A stretch of DNA of 64,000 nt from Oceanicola granulosus HTCC2516. GTDB taxonomy: Bacteria > Pseudomonadota > Alphaproteobacteria > Rhodobacterales > Rhodobacteraceae. Each line of letters starts with the position of its first letter. The first letter of the stretch is position 1. Below, piece after piece: positions 34,230-42,448 of this stretch. The stretch is from positions 281,189-345,188 of the forward strand of contig NZ_CH724107.1 of assembly GCF_000153305.1 (NCBI RefSeq). The letters are read 5' to 3'. Below the pieces are notes generated by a model. It was not told the origin of the DNA and made no database searches. It saw only the letters and a list, made by a program, of their open reading frames with translations. The translations under genes were made by a program, and so were the position numbers.

Positions 34230-36398
34230 CTATTTTGCCGTCAGGCCTGGCCAGAGCTTCTTTGCCCAAGGCACCGCATCCTGGCTTGAGCACAAGACAA
34301 TCGCTGGTGTGGGCTTGCCACCTCCAGCTCGGCGGAGGGAAAGGACAGAGATTGGCCATCCGTTCCTTGCTGCAATCCGCTTTGCCATACGCAGAAGCAT
34401 GTGAGATGTCCGACCGCGCCGAAAATTTCGGGCAACATCTACAGAAGTGAAGTCCTTCGGCAGGTCTGCCGCGAGACCGGCCGCTGAAAGGCGTGTTCCC
34501 CGAACCGACTTACCCCGCGTCGCGCGCAGCGCCCGTTCCAGGCGAATGTATCCGGAAACATCGGCCTCTTGCTCAATCCCCCGTAGCACGGCTTCGAGAG
34601 GCACGAGCTGGGTAACCGGGAACCCCGGAAGAGGGAGGCTGCTCAGAACCACAACACGCTTCGGCTTGCTCGGACTTACGAGTCGAAGGCGTGCGATCGC
34701 CTGCAAGGTTTGGCATTCACGCATCTGTGAGAGAACGCGGCAAGCGCGAGGATCACTGTGGGTCCGACAACTGGTCTTGATTAGATCGTCGTTGTCCATC
34801 AGGTGCCAAGCCGGTCGTTCTGGCAGCATGAATGGGCCATTCGGGACCAGAGGTGTCTCGTCATCACCGAAAATGCAACGCGTCGCATCCTCGATTGCCG
34901 ACGGTCGCGGTTGTAGACGACCAACGACAATGATTGTCGTGTAGCCTTCGAAGTCGTTCACGCCCTGGGTGCTTGGTCCAAACCATCGTGCTGACGCACC
35001 GCAGAGATCTTGGCGGAGGCCTTCTTCTACATCTTCGCCCACGGGCTGTCCTGCCTTTGCATGTAACGCCTTCAAGACCGCCTTGGTCGCAACAAGCAAG
35101 ACGCCACCGCCCTGAGCTCGATCGACCTCCCGGGCTACAACATCGAGAATAGCGGCTTGCCGTTTCGGCCCATGTTCCGGGTTCAAGAGCCAACTGTTTG
35201 ACAGGTTGCGATCCGCAATCTGGATTACATTCGCCTTCGGCTTCACTTCGATTTGGCGGATCTGGGCCCCTGGAGCAATCCTCTCCACGATCTCGTCATC
35301 GATGTCCGCGTCGAGCAAAAGAACCGGTGCATCTCGCGGCACGAGAGCCAAGGCATGAAACTTGATAAACTGGCGAGCTTCACCGCGTTCGAGTTCATCG
35401 CAATAGCTCAGGCGGATTGACGATGCAGGAAGGCGCTCGCCAATCTCTTCGAAGACCCGCTGACGAAGCCGTGAGGCCCTGAAGTCGGTCAGCTGAAATA
35501 CAGAGAGCTTCTGCGCAGCCTGCTCATCCGAGTCCCACGGTCGTATATCGAGGGCGACCCGTGACGCTGCCTCTTCCTTGCTGAGATTCTTGAGCGCCTG
35601 ATCCCCGATTTTCGCATCTGCGAGGGTCTCGGCAAGGGGTGCGCCGGTTTGCAGAGCATGTAGGATCGCCGAGCGCGCCTTGTTCAAGCCAGGTCTCAGA
35701 ACGTGGGAGAAACCTAAGGCCGGGGCTCGCATGAAATTCTCGATAGATATCGGTATCGTCTGTGACAAGGTCGGCCAGACCTTCTCGTCGATTATGCGGA
35801 GGACCACGGGGTGGTTCTGGTCAATTGGCGGACGAGCTTTCAAATAGGCGTGCGAGAGAAAGTAGACTTTCGCACCCCCCTCCGATTTCTGGGCCAGATA
35901 CGGGCATCGGGCTGCACATGGCGCCTCGTATGCGGTCCCGTCCTCCTGCTCAGCGTAGCACATCGCCTCCGTAAGCGACGGAACAAGTCCCTCCAGCCGC
36001 GCTGCCAGTTCATGCCGATCGCACATCCTGTGGCCGATGCGAGAAGGATCAGCGGCTTGGCGACCCCGCACGACGGCAGATGGAATACCGGGGGCGATCT
36101 TGCGGAAGTCCGCGCAAGCGCGGGACGCAAGCTCGAGTGTCGGTGTGTGAACAAGAACATGCCCTTGAGCGAGTAGTCGCTCCGCATGGTGCGCGAGGGC
36201 ATTGAGTGCCGCTCCCGTCTTGCCGGTTCCCGCCGTGACTTTCACGGCCAAGACTGGCTCCGGGTCCTCGGTGTTGTGCGCTTCCACGGATTGCGCGACG
36301 AAGTCCTCTATCAGGCGGGCGAGATCCCGCCGCGCGTCATCGACATCCCTCCAGGACGGGATTGATCTGCTTAGGTCGAACTTTGGTGACTGGTCCAC
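34230..36398 (-). CDS. XPD/DinG-like superfamily 2 helicase with four-Cys insert
   Basis: 722 residues. Walker A is VKVTAGTGKTGAAL (Lys60). A Cys cluster follows at 126, 147, 161 and 165 (RMCDRHE, AMCYAEQ, APCAARCPYL), then YFLSHAYLKARPP and a Walker-B-like RIIDEKVW (Asp204). In XPD, Rad3 and DinG an iron-sulfur domain lies in exactly this place, between motifs I and II, so this is probably an Fe-S helicase with DEKV replacing DEAH. The C-terminal half is less conserved (VLLVATKAVLKALHAK; TTIIVVGRLQPRPSAIED). It is divergent from the HTH gene and shares a dyad-rich intergenic region with it. Role unknown; plasmid or island replication or transfer is possible. Confidence 0.65.
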   Translation of the reverse strand: MDQSPKFDLSRSIPSWRDVDDARRDLARLIEDFVAQSVEAHNTEDPEPVLAVKVTAGTGKTGAALNALAHHAERLLAQGHVLVHTPTLELASRACADFRKIAPGIPSAVVRGRQAADPSRIGHRMCDRHELAARLEGLVPSLTEAMCYAEQEDGTAYEAPCAARCPYLAQKSEGGAKVYFLSHAYLKARPPIDQNHPVVLRIIDEKVWPTLSQTIPISIENFMRAPALGFSHVLRPGLNKARSAILHALQTGAPLAETLADAKIGDQALKNLSKEEAASRVALDIRPWDSDEQAAQKLSVFQLTDFRASRLRQRVFEEIGERLPASSIRLSYCDELERGEARQFIKFHALALVPRDAPVLLLDADIDDEIVERIAPGAQIRQIEVKPKANVIQIADRNLSNSWLLNPEHGPKRQAAILDVVAREVDRAQGGGVLLVATKAVLKALHAKAGQPVGEDVEEGLRQDLCGASARWFGPSTQGVNDFEGYTTIIVVGRLQPRPSAIEDATRCIFGDDETPLVPNGPFMLPERPAWHLMDNDDLIKTSCRTHSDPRACRVLSQMRECQTLQAIARLRLVSPSKPKRVVVLSSLPLPGFPVTQLVPLEAVLRGIEQEADVSGYIRLERALRATRGKSVRGTRLSAAGLAADLPKDFTSVDVARNFRRGRTSHMLLRMAKRIAARNGWPISVLSLRRAGGGKPTPAIVLCSSQDAVPWAKKLWPGLTAK

Positions 36399-36489
36399 TC
36401 GGTGCTCCTTCGTTTGGAAGGAACTGGGTCGAGGTGCTGTCGCGGAAAAATTTGCTGCGTCGTGCTGCCCTGTCCCCTGTCGCAGCTAC

Positions 36490-36538
36490 AAAGGTGTTGT
36501 CGCTCAATTGAAGATATCAATTGGCAGAGCACACCTTT
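36490..36538. promoter_or_regulatory. 49-bp nested symmetric dyad between helicase and HTH genes
   Basis: Outer arms AAAGGTGT / ACACCTTT and inner arms CAATTGA / TCAATTG share one centre (AGATA, 36512-36516). Direct repeats AGGTGYTGTCGC occur at 36432-36443 and 36492-36503. Likely operator for the divergent genes. Confidence 0.6.
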
Positions 36539-36611
36539 GCAGCACCGACGCGTTTTTTGCCGGCCGCATTGGGGACTATTTCCTTCTCAGGTCCAAAGTG
36601 AGGAGGAAAAA

Positions 36612-36980
36612 ATGCTGTCGGTTGAGGAAGTTGCTAAACACTACGGTCTGCGTCCCGACACGGTTCGGCGCAAGATCCGGGCCGGTGATATCGAGGCGAT
36701 CCGCATCGGCCGGGTCTTCCGTCTCGCCTGGCCGGATGTGTGGGCCTGCGAGGACGGACCGATGCCGAAACGCTCTCGGATTACTCGCTACCAGGATGAC
36801 CTGCTTTGCAAGAAGCGGATTGCCGGGGCACTCCGCGTCAGCGTGCGCACCGTCGAGCGGTGGATTGACGATGGGATGCCCACGCGCCGCGTCTTCGGTG
36901 CCGTGCGCTGCAACCCTCATGACGTGACCGACTGGCTGAAGCTGCGGGGCGTCGATCTTCCCGTGGGATGGTGGACGTGA
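36612..36980 (+). CDS. Double helix-turn-helix DNA-binding protein, excisionase-like
   Basis: 122 residues from an ATG with a perfect AGGAGG 6 bases ahead. Two MerR/excisionase-type HTH units in tandem: SVEEVAKHYGLRPDTVRRKI with IRIGRVFRLAWPDV (residues 3-45), and CKKRIAGALRVSVRTVERWI with RVFGAVRCNPHDVTDWL (about 66-112). Each ends in the short wing that reads a narrow groove. Upstream of two recombinase genes, it could act as a directionality factor or as their regulator. Inferred, not demonstrated. Confidence 0.75.
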   Translation: MLSVEEVAKHYGLRPDTVRRKIRAGDIEAIRIGRVFRLAWPDVWACEDGPMPKRSRITRYQDDLLCKKRIAGALRVSVRTVERWIDDGMPTRRVFGAVRCNPHDVTDWLKLRGVDLPVGWWT

Positions 36981-37057
36981 CCTCGCCTCTCGGTCGCACA
37001 GATGGGACAGGGATCATCCCGACACGAGCGGGGCGACCCCGGCTGTCGCACATCCGT

Positions 37058-37088
37058 CCCCGAACATAAATCGGCGTTATGTTTGGGG
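37058..37088. other. 12-7-12 bp dyad resembling a tyrosine-recombinase crossover site
   Basis: Arms CCCCGAACATAA and TTATGTTTGGGG (one mismatch) flank a 7-bp nonsymmetric spacer ATCGGCG. It lies 160 bases upstream of the first of two adjacent tyrosine recombinase genes. Layout matches core sites of this enzyme class (two inverted binding arms around a 6-8 bp crossover region). An operator is an alternative. Confidence 0.5.
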
Positions 37089-37248
37089 GCGATCCTGCGG
37101 AACGCGGGAAAATCACGACAGACTGTGCGAGACGCTCCGCCGGGCGCGATCTCCTGAAGGGACCGAACGAGGTCCATGGCTCGGGCCACACGAGCCGCCT
37201 TTCCGCGTGAAGGCGGCCCGAGAGGCCCCACCCCTGGAGATCGAAAAG

Positions 37249-39171
37249 ATGAAACACGACTGCACACTGACCAACGCCGCCCCGCCGATGTTCTCTGAGT
37301 TTCTGGACTGGGCGAAGGAGGCCGACGAGAGCCGCGACACCGTTTATGAAATCGAGAAGGTCGCCACGCGGCTCGACCTGACCAAAGAAGAGTTGGATCT
37401 CATTCCGGCAGAGCTTGGCTATTTCGAGAAGGTGATCGCGGTTTCGCCCTACGGTGCGGTGTCCCGCTCGAAGAACCTCGAGCAAGCCCGCAACCGCGGG
37501 AATTCCCGTGTCCGTTCGGCCCTGCAACGATTTCTCGGAGCGCGCGGCCATGTCACTTCGAACGCGGACATCCAGACGAGTTACGACAAGGCGATCGCGT
37601 TCATCGAAGAGAATGAGGGATTCGTCGACCGTAGCGCGCTCTTTTCGACGAGCACGCACAAACCGTTCCTTCTGGTCCGGGCGCGGGCTCGCCTTGCCCT
37701 GCCGCACCTCGACCAGGAGGAGTTCGACCGTCTCTGGCACGACGCTACTCCCGATGGGCGTAAGACCCTGCGGAAATTCGCACAGCGCATTACTGCGCTC
37801 CGACGCGGCCACAATTCCTGGCCGGAGCTTGCGGACCTGCTCCCGCCCGAGGACTTCATCGTTCCGGCCGCGTCGGACCGGGCGCGGCGTATCGTGTGGC
37901 AATCACTGCCGGCATCCTTTCGCGCGGATGCCGAAGACGTGTTTCGGCAGACTTTGCGCCAGCCGGCGGACCTGAAGGCGTGGGCGAAGGAGCAGATAAA
38001 GCTCGGCCGGACTGCTGTCGAGGTCGACAAAGAGATTGCAGAGCGCGTGGGCAAGAAGGATCGCCCGCCCAAGAACATCGACTCGGCGACGGCCGGCTAC
38101 CGGCAAGCCACAACCTGGCTTCTGCGCGAAAGCTACTCACCCGAGGCCGGTTTCGCCGGCCTTGCGGCGCTGCGCGATCTTTTCACCACCGATGCCTTGG
38201 AGGCCGCATGCGACGCTCAGATCGCGCGAAGCGCATCGACCGTGTCTCTCAAGGATGCGGACGAGAGCTCGACCCTCTGGTCACGTATTACAAATCTCAC
38301 GACCGTCGCCAGACACGGTCTGCGCGATCCCGAGATCTTGGCCCGGATCGGTCTCGTCCGCTTGTTCTACGCGGACTATATTCTCTCGCCCGACGAGATG
38401 ACCGCAGATGCGGAGGCTATATGCGACCGGTTGCGCAAATCTCCGCAGCTTGCGGCCGCATTCGTGCATGCGCCGGCGCGCCTCGCTGCCATTTCGCACA
38501 GGGAGCTTGAGGCTGCGTCGAGCACATTCGCGATGGAGCGCGGTCTGCGCCTCTCTGCCTGTGCCGCAGCCTACGCCGTTCAGGTCAGCCGAGCGCTACG
38601 TCCGGCCAATCTCTTTATGACCCGCCGCAAGGCGACTCCGGGTTGCCCACGCAACCTGACTTGGATTGTCGACGGAGAGCATGCCGAGATCCGCTTCTCG
38701 GGGGGCGAAGTGAAGAACGGCCAGAGTGTAATCGTGAACGTGCACGGCGAGGACGCCCAAGTCTTGTGGCAATGGGACCAGGTCGACCGGCCGAAGCTCA
38801 TTAAGCTCCGCGGCATCGAGCCATCCCCGTATCTCTTTCCAGGCACCGCCAGTCCAAGGTTACGTAAATCAGGACTGAACTTGCCGACGGGATGCATGTC
38901 CGTCGCGTCGATCATGGAGCTCTGGGACCTCGGCGACCGGCAGCTGGGCCTCGGACTGACGCCGCATCAGTGTCGCCACGCGCTCGCGACGCTGATGCTC
39001 GCGGTCCGGCCGGGCGATTTCGCGAATGTCGCCTCGGTTCTTGCGAACACAGAACAAGTCGCGCGCCGTCATTACGGCAAGGACAGCGGCGAGGCCGCGG
39101 CGGTGGCCGTGCGCGAGTCCTTGCTCGCGCAGCATCCCGACGTCTTTGCGCGCATGCAACGAAGGACATGA
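37249..39171 (+). CDS. Large tyrosine recombinase/integrase-like protein A
   Basis: 640 residues. The C-terminus carries the catalytic box LGLTPHQCRHALATLMLAVR (His-x-x-Arg, near residue 580) and the tyrosine RRHYGKDSGEAA near 612. The usual LGH is replaced by VLANTEQVA. A candidate first Arg lies in SRALRPANLFMTRRKATPG. The N-terminal 400 residues are helical and unassigned. The ATG at 37249 is preceded by GGAG; a GTG at 37207 is also possible. It ends 1 base before the next recombinase start. The size resembles TnpB of Tn554-type transposons; that relationship is a guess. Confidence 0.7.
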   Translation: MKHDCTLTNAAPPMFSEFLDWAKEADESRDTVYEIEKVATRLDLTKEELDLIPAELGYFEKVIAVSPYGAVSRSKNLEQARNRGNSRVRSALQRFLGARGHVTSNADIQTSYDKAIAFIEENEGFVDRSALFSTSTHKPFLLVRARARLALPHLDQEEFDRLWHDATPDGRKTLRKFAQRITALRRGHNSWPELADLLPPEDFIVPAASDRARRIVWQSLPASFRADAEDVFRQTLRQPADLKAWAKEQIKLGRTAVEVDKEIAERVGKKDRPPKNIDSATAGYRQATTWLLRESYSPEAGFAGLAALRDLFTTDALEAACDAQIARSASTVSLKDADESSTLWSRITNLTTVARHGLRDPEILARIGLVRLFYADYILSPDEMTADAEAICDRLRKSPQLAAAFVHAPARLAAISHRELEAASSTFAMERGLRLSACAAAYAVQVSRALRPANLFMTRRKATPGCPRNLTWIVDGEHAEIRFSGGEVKNGQSVIVNVHGEDAQVLWQWDQVDRPKLIKLRGIEPSPYLFPGTASPRLRKSGLNLPTGCMSVASIMELWDLGDRQLGLGLTPHQCRHALATLMLAVRPGDFANVASVLANTEQVARRHYGKDSGEAAAVAVRESLLAQHPDVFARMQRRT

Positions 39172-39172
39172 C

Positions 39173-40513
39173 ATGAAGCTCGATCTCTCTAAGGTCCTCA
39201 AGGATGCGCCTGCGGCTGTGAGGCGGGCGATGTCTGACGACGCTCAGCATCTCGAACCAGGCGCAGCGCAGGTCATGGGGCGCTTCTGGTCGGCTGTCCG
39301 CGCGGTCAGGGGCGACCTGTCGATGCCACCCGCGGAGGCTTACCGCGCCGCCGCCGCTTCTGAATCGACATTCCGCTGTCTGCTACGTGCCCTGAGTGCA
39401 TATGCGCCTCACCTGTCCACCGCACCCGCCAAGCGCGTCAGCGAAGAATGGTATGCCCGGCGAAAGAAATCGTCTGCAAAGGCTGCCTCGAATGCGTCGA
39501 AGCCCGTGGGGGCCGACTGGCCTGCATCTTGGCAGCAGCTAAAACGGGAATTCGATGCCGCACCGATGGCGGTCAGCACCCGGAAGCGCTACTTCGCCAG
39601 CATCGATCGATGCGCCGCAGTCGTCGCCGAGGGCTTGGCTTCGGAGAGGCACGGGTTCGTTGCAGCCTGTGAACTGGCTGAAGCGTTCATGTTCCATCCC
39701 GACGAAACCCGGCGCGTGAAGCCGGTCACCGCCGCCAACTACATCGCCGGTTTGATCGCCCTTGGCGCCAAAGGTGGGGTTGCTGAGGAGAGCCTGACTG
39801 CAATGCGGGTCATCTGGCGGGACCTGCGGGATCAGGCCGCGCTCGACGAGAAGGACAAGTATGAGCGGCTATCGGAACTGATGGAGAGAGGAGGGTATGC
39901 GCACGTCGCGGACAGGATCGGCGAACTCAGAGCGCGCGCGCAAGATCTGCCCGCGCATAGTGCGGCTGGACGGCGTTGCATGCAGCAGGCCGTCGTCTGT
40001 GCCGTCATTCTCAACAAGCCGCCGCGGAAGGGCGACCTCGTTTCGTGGCGGTTCGGTGAAGAACTTGTCCGTGAAATGGACGGGACCTGGCGCGCCGAAT
40101 GGGACCAGGAGAAGACAGGAGGCACCACGGAGACCGGAGCTATCTGGCCGGAGATCTGCGACATCCTGGATGAGTGGGTTCTCGGCGGTCGTCCCGAGCG
40201 TCTCGTTCATGTTCGTTACAACGAACTCGTTGGCCAGAACTGGCTTTCGCTCAATTACACCCAGCCCTATCGCAACCTTCCCACCGAGCTGACGACGGCC
40301 GCGATTGGCGTTCCTTCCCACGACCTGCGAACTTTGGCTGCGGATTACATGAGACGTCATGATCCGGCACACGCCGCTGATGTCATCGCCACGCATCTTG
40401 GGCACGCCGACCGCCGGTCGACCGCACCCTATCGCGCCGAATGTGGTGGGGCAGCGTCACAAAAAATCTGGAGCCAAGTGCGAGAGATTGTCTCGGCGCA
40501 GTCGGTCCGCTGA
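39173..40513 (+). CDS. Tyrosine recombinase/integrase-like protein B
   Basis: 446 residues. SAM-like N-terminal core-binding region (DWPASWQQLKREFDAAPMAV ... KRYFASIDRC). Full catalytic set in the C-terminal domain: Arg in NKPPRKGDLVSWRF, Lys in EWDQEKTGG, PSHDLRTLAADYM (His-x-x-Arg), ATHLGHADRR (His), and APYRAEC (Tyr). Starts 1 base after gene A with its own ATG, so the two are made together. Either a hetero-oligomeric recombinase or two steps of one reaction is likely. Confidence 0.78.
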   Translation: MKLDLSKVLKDAPAAVRRAMSDDAQHLEPGAAQVMGRFWSAVRAVRGDLSMPPAEAYRAAAASESTFRCLLRALSAYAPHLSTAPAKRVSEEWYARRKKSSAKAASNASKPVGADWPASWQQLKREFDAAPMAVSTRKRYFASIDRCAAVVAEGLASERHGFVAACELAEAFMFHPDETRRVKPVTAANYIAGLIALGAKGGVAEESLTAMRVIWRDLRDQAALDEKDKYERLSELMERGGYAHVADRIGELRARAQDLPAHSAAGRRCMQQAVVCAVILNKPPRKGDLVSWRFGEELVREMDGTWRAEWDQEKTGGTTETGAIWPEICDILDEWVLGGRPERLVHVRYNELVGQNWLSLNYTQPYRNLPTELTTAAIGVPSHDLRTLAADYMRRHDPAHAADVIATHLGHADRRSTAPYRAECGGAASQKIWSQVREIVSAQSVR

Positions 40514-40809
40514 TACAGAGGCGGGGCCCCGCTGCGCCGTCGAGCCGTGCTCAAAGCGACCGAGGCGGCTTCACCATAGCTCAGTAAATTCTGTGCACTG
40601 AAGTGCAGCATCAGGACATGGTGGCCGGCAGAAGGCAGCTGTGGATCGTGCAGCTGTTGACCGCGCCCGGTTCGGAGGGCGCGGTCAACGCCCGCACGTC
40701 GAAAAATCAGAAGATACACCCGGAGGCTTCACGATTTCGGACCGGAAGCGCGGTCCGCACTTGACCCGAGCCACTGGAGGCTTGGGAATTCTCGAAGGAG
40801 ATCCCTGAT
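40514..40809. other. Gap with terminator between recombinase pair and small genes
   Basis: No gene seen in this stretch. A 13-bp hairpin (see 40656-40689) and a promoter-like stretch before 40810 are the only clear features. Confidence 0.5.
40656..40689 (+). terminator. Hairpin downstream of recombinase pair
   Basis: Perfect 13-bp stem GTTGACCGCGCCC / GGGCGCGGTCAAC around an 8-base loop. No U tract follows, so it may be a rho-dependent pause site or a DNA dyad. Confidence 0.55.
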
Positions 40810-41205
40810 ATGCACCATGATATCAAAAACGACATGCGCGCCACGCTTCTGGCCGCAGAAATCCGTCGCCAGTTCATCGCCTGGCTCAAGGCCGATGGTG
40901 ATCGACTTGTCGCGGCGGCTGACCTGCTTGGTGGGGCGCCTTGGGCGGCCAAGGCTCAATCGGCGATCGATGCCTTGGCCGATCAATCGAAGCCTGAGGA
41001 GATCGAAGACGACCTTATCGCATTGCATCGCCTTCTGATGCTGGACTTCACCGATGACCTCGATAGTCCGGAAGCGATTTGCTTCATCGGGCTACATCCA
41101 GATGATCCACGCGCCGACGACGCCCGGCTATGTGCCGAAGCTCTCGAGCGCGGCCTAAAGGCTTTGCGGGCCTGCGCCGCCGCGGCAATCGGGGAGGCAG
41201 CATGA
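40810..41205 (+). CDS. Acidic helical protein of unknown function
   Basis: 131 residues from an ATG with GAAGGAGA 9 bases upstream. Mostly alpha-helical and acidic (IRRQFIAWLKADGDRLVAAA, DQSKPEEIEDDLIALHRLLM). Not recognised. Its stop overlaps the next gene's ATG (ATGATG at 41202), so both products are made in a fixed ratio and may form a complex. Confidence 0.7.
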   Translation: MHHDIKNDMRATLLAAEIRRQFIAWLKADGDRLVAAADLLGGAPWAAKAQSAIDALADQSKPEEIEDDLIALHRLLMLDFTDDLDSPEAICFIGLHPDDPRADDARLCAEALERGLKALRACAAAAIGEAA

Positions 41206-41609
41206 TGGACCTCATTGCACAACGCGTTGCCGACGCGCTTCGGCAGGCTCGCGTCGTCGGGAAATGCCTCGACGAGAAGATCATTCCGATGCTCGAGACA
41301 AGGGATCGTGCTTTCGCTGGCAACATCAGCCGGCGGATCGCGGCACGCGATATCGTGAGCGAGAAATTCCTCCGGGATCTGGAGGCCTTCACGCTGCGGA
41401 TCGAGCGAGAGGTTGAGGAGGGGACGACGCTCATTTGGCGAGGGCACGAGCATGACCCGGACTGTGGTTATCACGCACCTGTGCGGACCGCCCGGGCGGG
41501 CGGCCTTCAGCACTTCCAGGCGGAGCTCGTCGACCTCGCCAGTGAAGTAGAGGGCGCCCTGAATGCGGCCTATGCCTTGGAGATAACCAGCGCGCTCTTA
41601 GCCCAATGA
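41202..41609 (+). CDS. Helical protein of unknown function, coupled to previous gene
   Basis: 135 residues: MMDLIAQRVADALRQARVVG, then DRAFAGNISRRIAARDIVSE and a long helix FLRDLEAFTLRIEREVEEGT. No membrane segment, no known motif. Translationally coupled to the acidic partner; a toxin-antitoxin or accessory-factor pair is conceivable but unsupported by a known family. Confidence 0.7.
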   Translation: MMDLIAQRVADALRQARVVGKCLDEKIIPMLETRDRAFAGNISRRIAARDIVSEKFLRDLEAFTLRIEREVEEGTTLIWRGHEHDPDCGYHAPVRTARAGGLQHFQAELVDLASEVEGALNAAYALEITSALLAQ

Positions 41610-41949
41610 GCCCCACGGCGCGTCTCCGGGCGCGTCGCCTTGACGGAGCGAAGCTGCCCTCTCTCTTGGATGGGATGACTGTAAGCACAGGTGCAGGTGC
41701 GATCTGTTTTTCTGTTGCTGGAGCCGGCAGGCGATTGACCAGAGGCCATCCTTCCCTGCGGTCACGACCAAGCTAATTGCCTCAAATTCAGTTTACGACG
41801 CGCACTGCGGTATCTGCGACCCAGGGTAACCCTGGCCAAAGAGCCACTGAATCTATGCCGTTAAGAGACACGAAAGCCCCCCGCAGCAACGATTTCGCTT
41901 TGCCTGACGCCTATAGAGACATGGAATTCGAAGGTCGTGACTCAGTTTG
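41610..41949. other. Gap without recognised gene
   Basis: Only a 15-bp perfect palindrome, CCAGGGTAACCCTGG (41821-41835), stands out. It may act as a terminator stem or operator for the convergent genes on either side. No reading frame of note. Confidence 0.4.
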
Positions 41950-42204
41950 TCAACTCCAAAGCTTCGCAAACTCTCTGTCAGCTTCAGCCGATCGCTGATC
42001 AAGAATGGTAGCGATATTCGCCACGCGAACGAGCTTTACGGACTTCTGTTTCCCGTCCGAGGTGAAGTATGGTAATCGGATCTCACCGGAGTCGATCTTG
42101 TCCTTCATGGTTTTCTCCGTATGCCCCCAAAGAGATCCGGCCTCCGCCAGAGGGATATACGGTCGGAAGCCGTAGTGTTTCAGAAGCAGTTCCGTAGTAT
42201 CCAT
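41950..42204 (-). CDS. PrtN-like (pyocin activator family) regulator
   Basis: 84 residues from the ATG at 42204. MDTTELLLKHYGFRPYIPLA begins as pyocin-activator PrtN relatives do, followed by an HTH-type EKTMKDKIDSGEIRLPYF and a basic C-terminus. PrtN proteins activate phage-like or bacteriocin genes in other bacteria. No such structural genes are in this island, so the target is unknown. Family call is by pattern only. Confidence 0.6.
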   Translation of the reverse strand: MDTTELLLKHYGFRPYIPLAEAGSLWGHTEKTMKDKIDSGEIRLPYFTSDGKQKSVKLVRVANIATILDQRSAEADREFAKLWS

Positions 42205-42448
42205 TTGAGCCTCCACATTAGGATACTCAGGATCTGGGTTCAGTCCGCATTGGCAAAAAATCACCCTTACGCAACGTCATGAATCGCCCCGGTTTCCTTG
42301 GAGGCTGATAAGTATGGGTCACGCTGCTTGTGGCTGCATGTCGATCAGCGCGTAGTAGACCGCGGCTACCGGGAAGCGGCAGATTGCGTTTGTCGCCTTC
42401 ATCCCCTCCCTATATCCTGGCTCAATGAACCACTGCATGTGAGCCATC

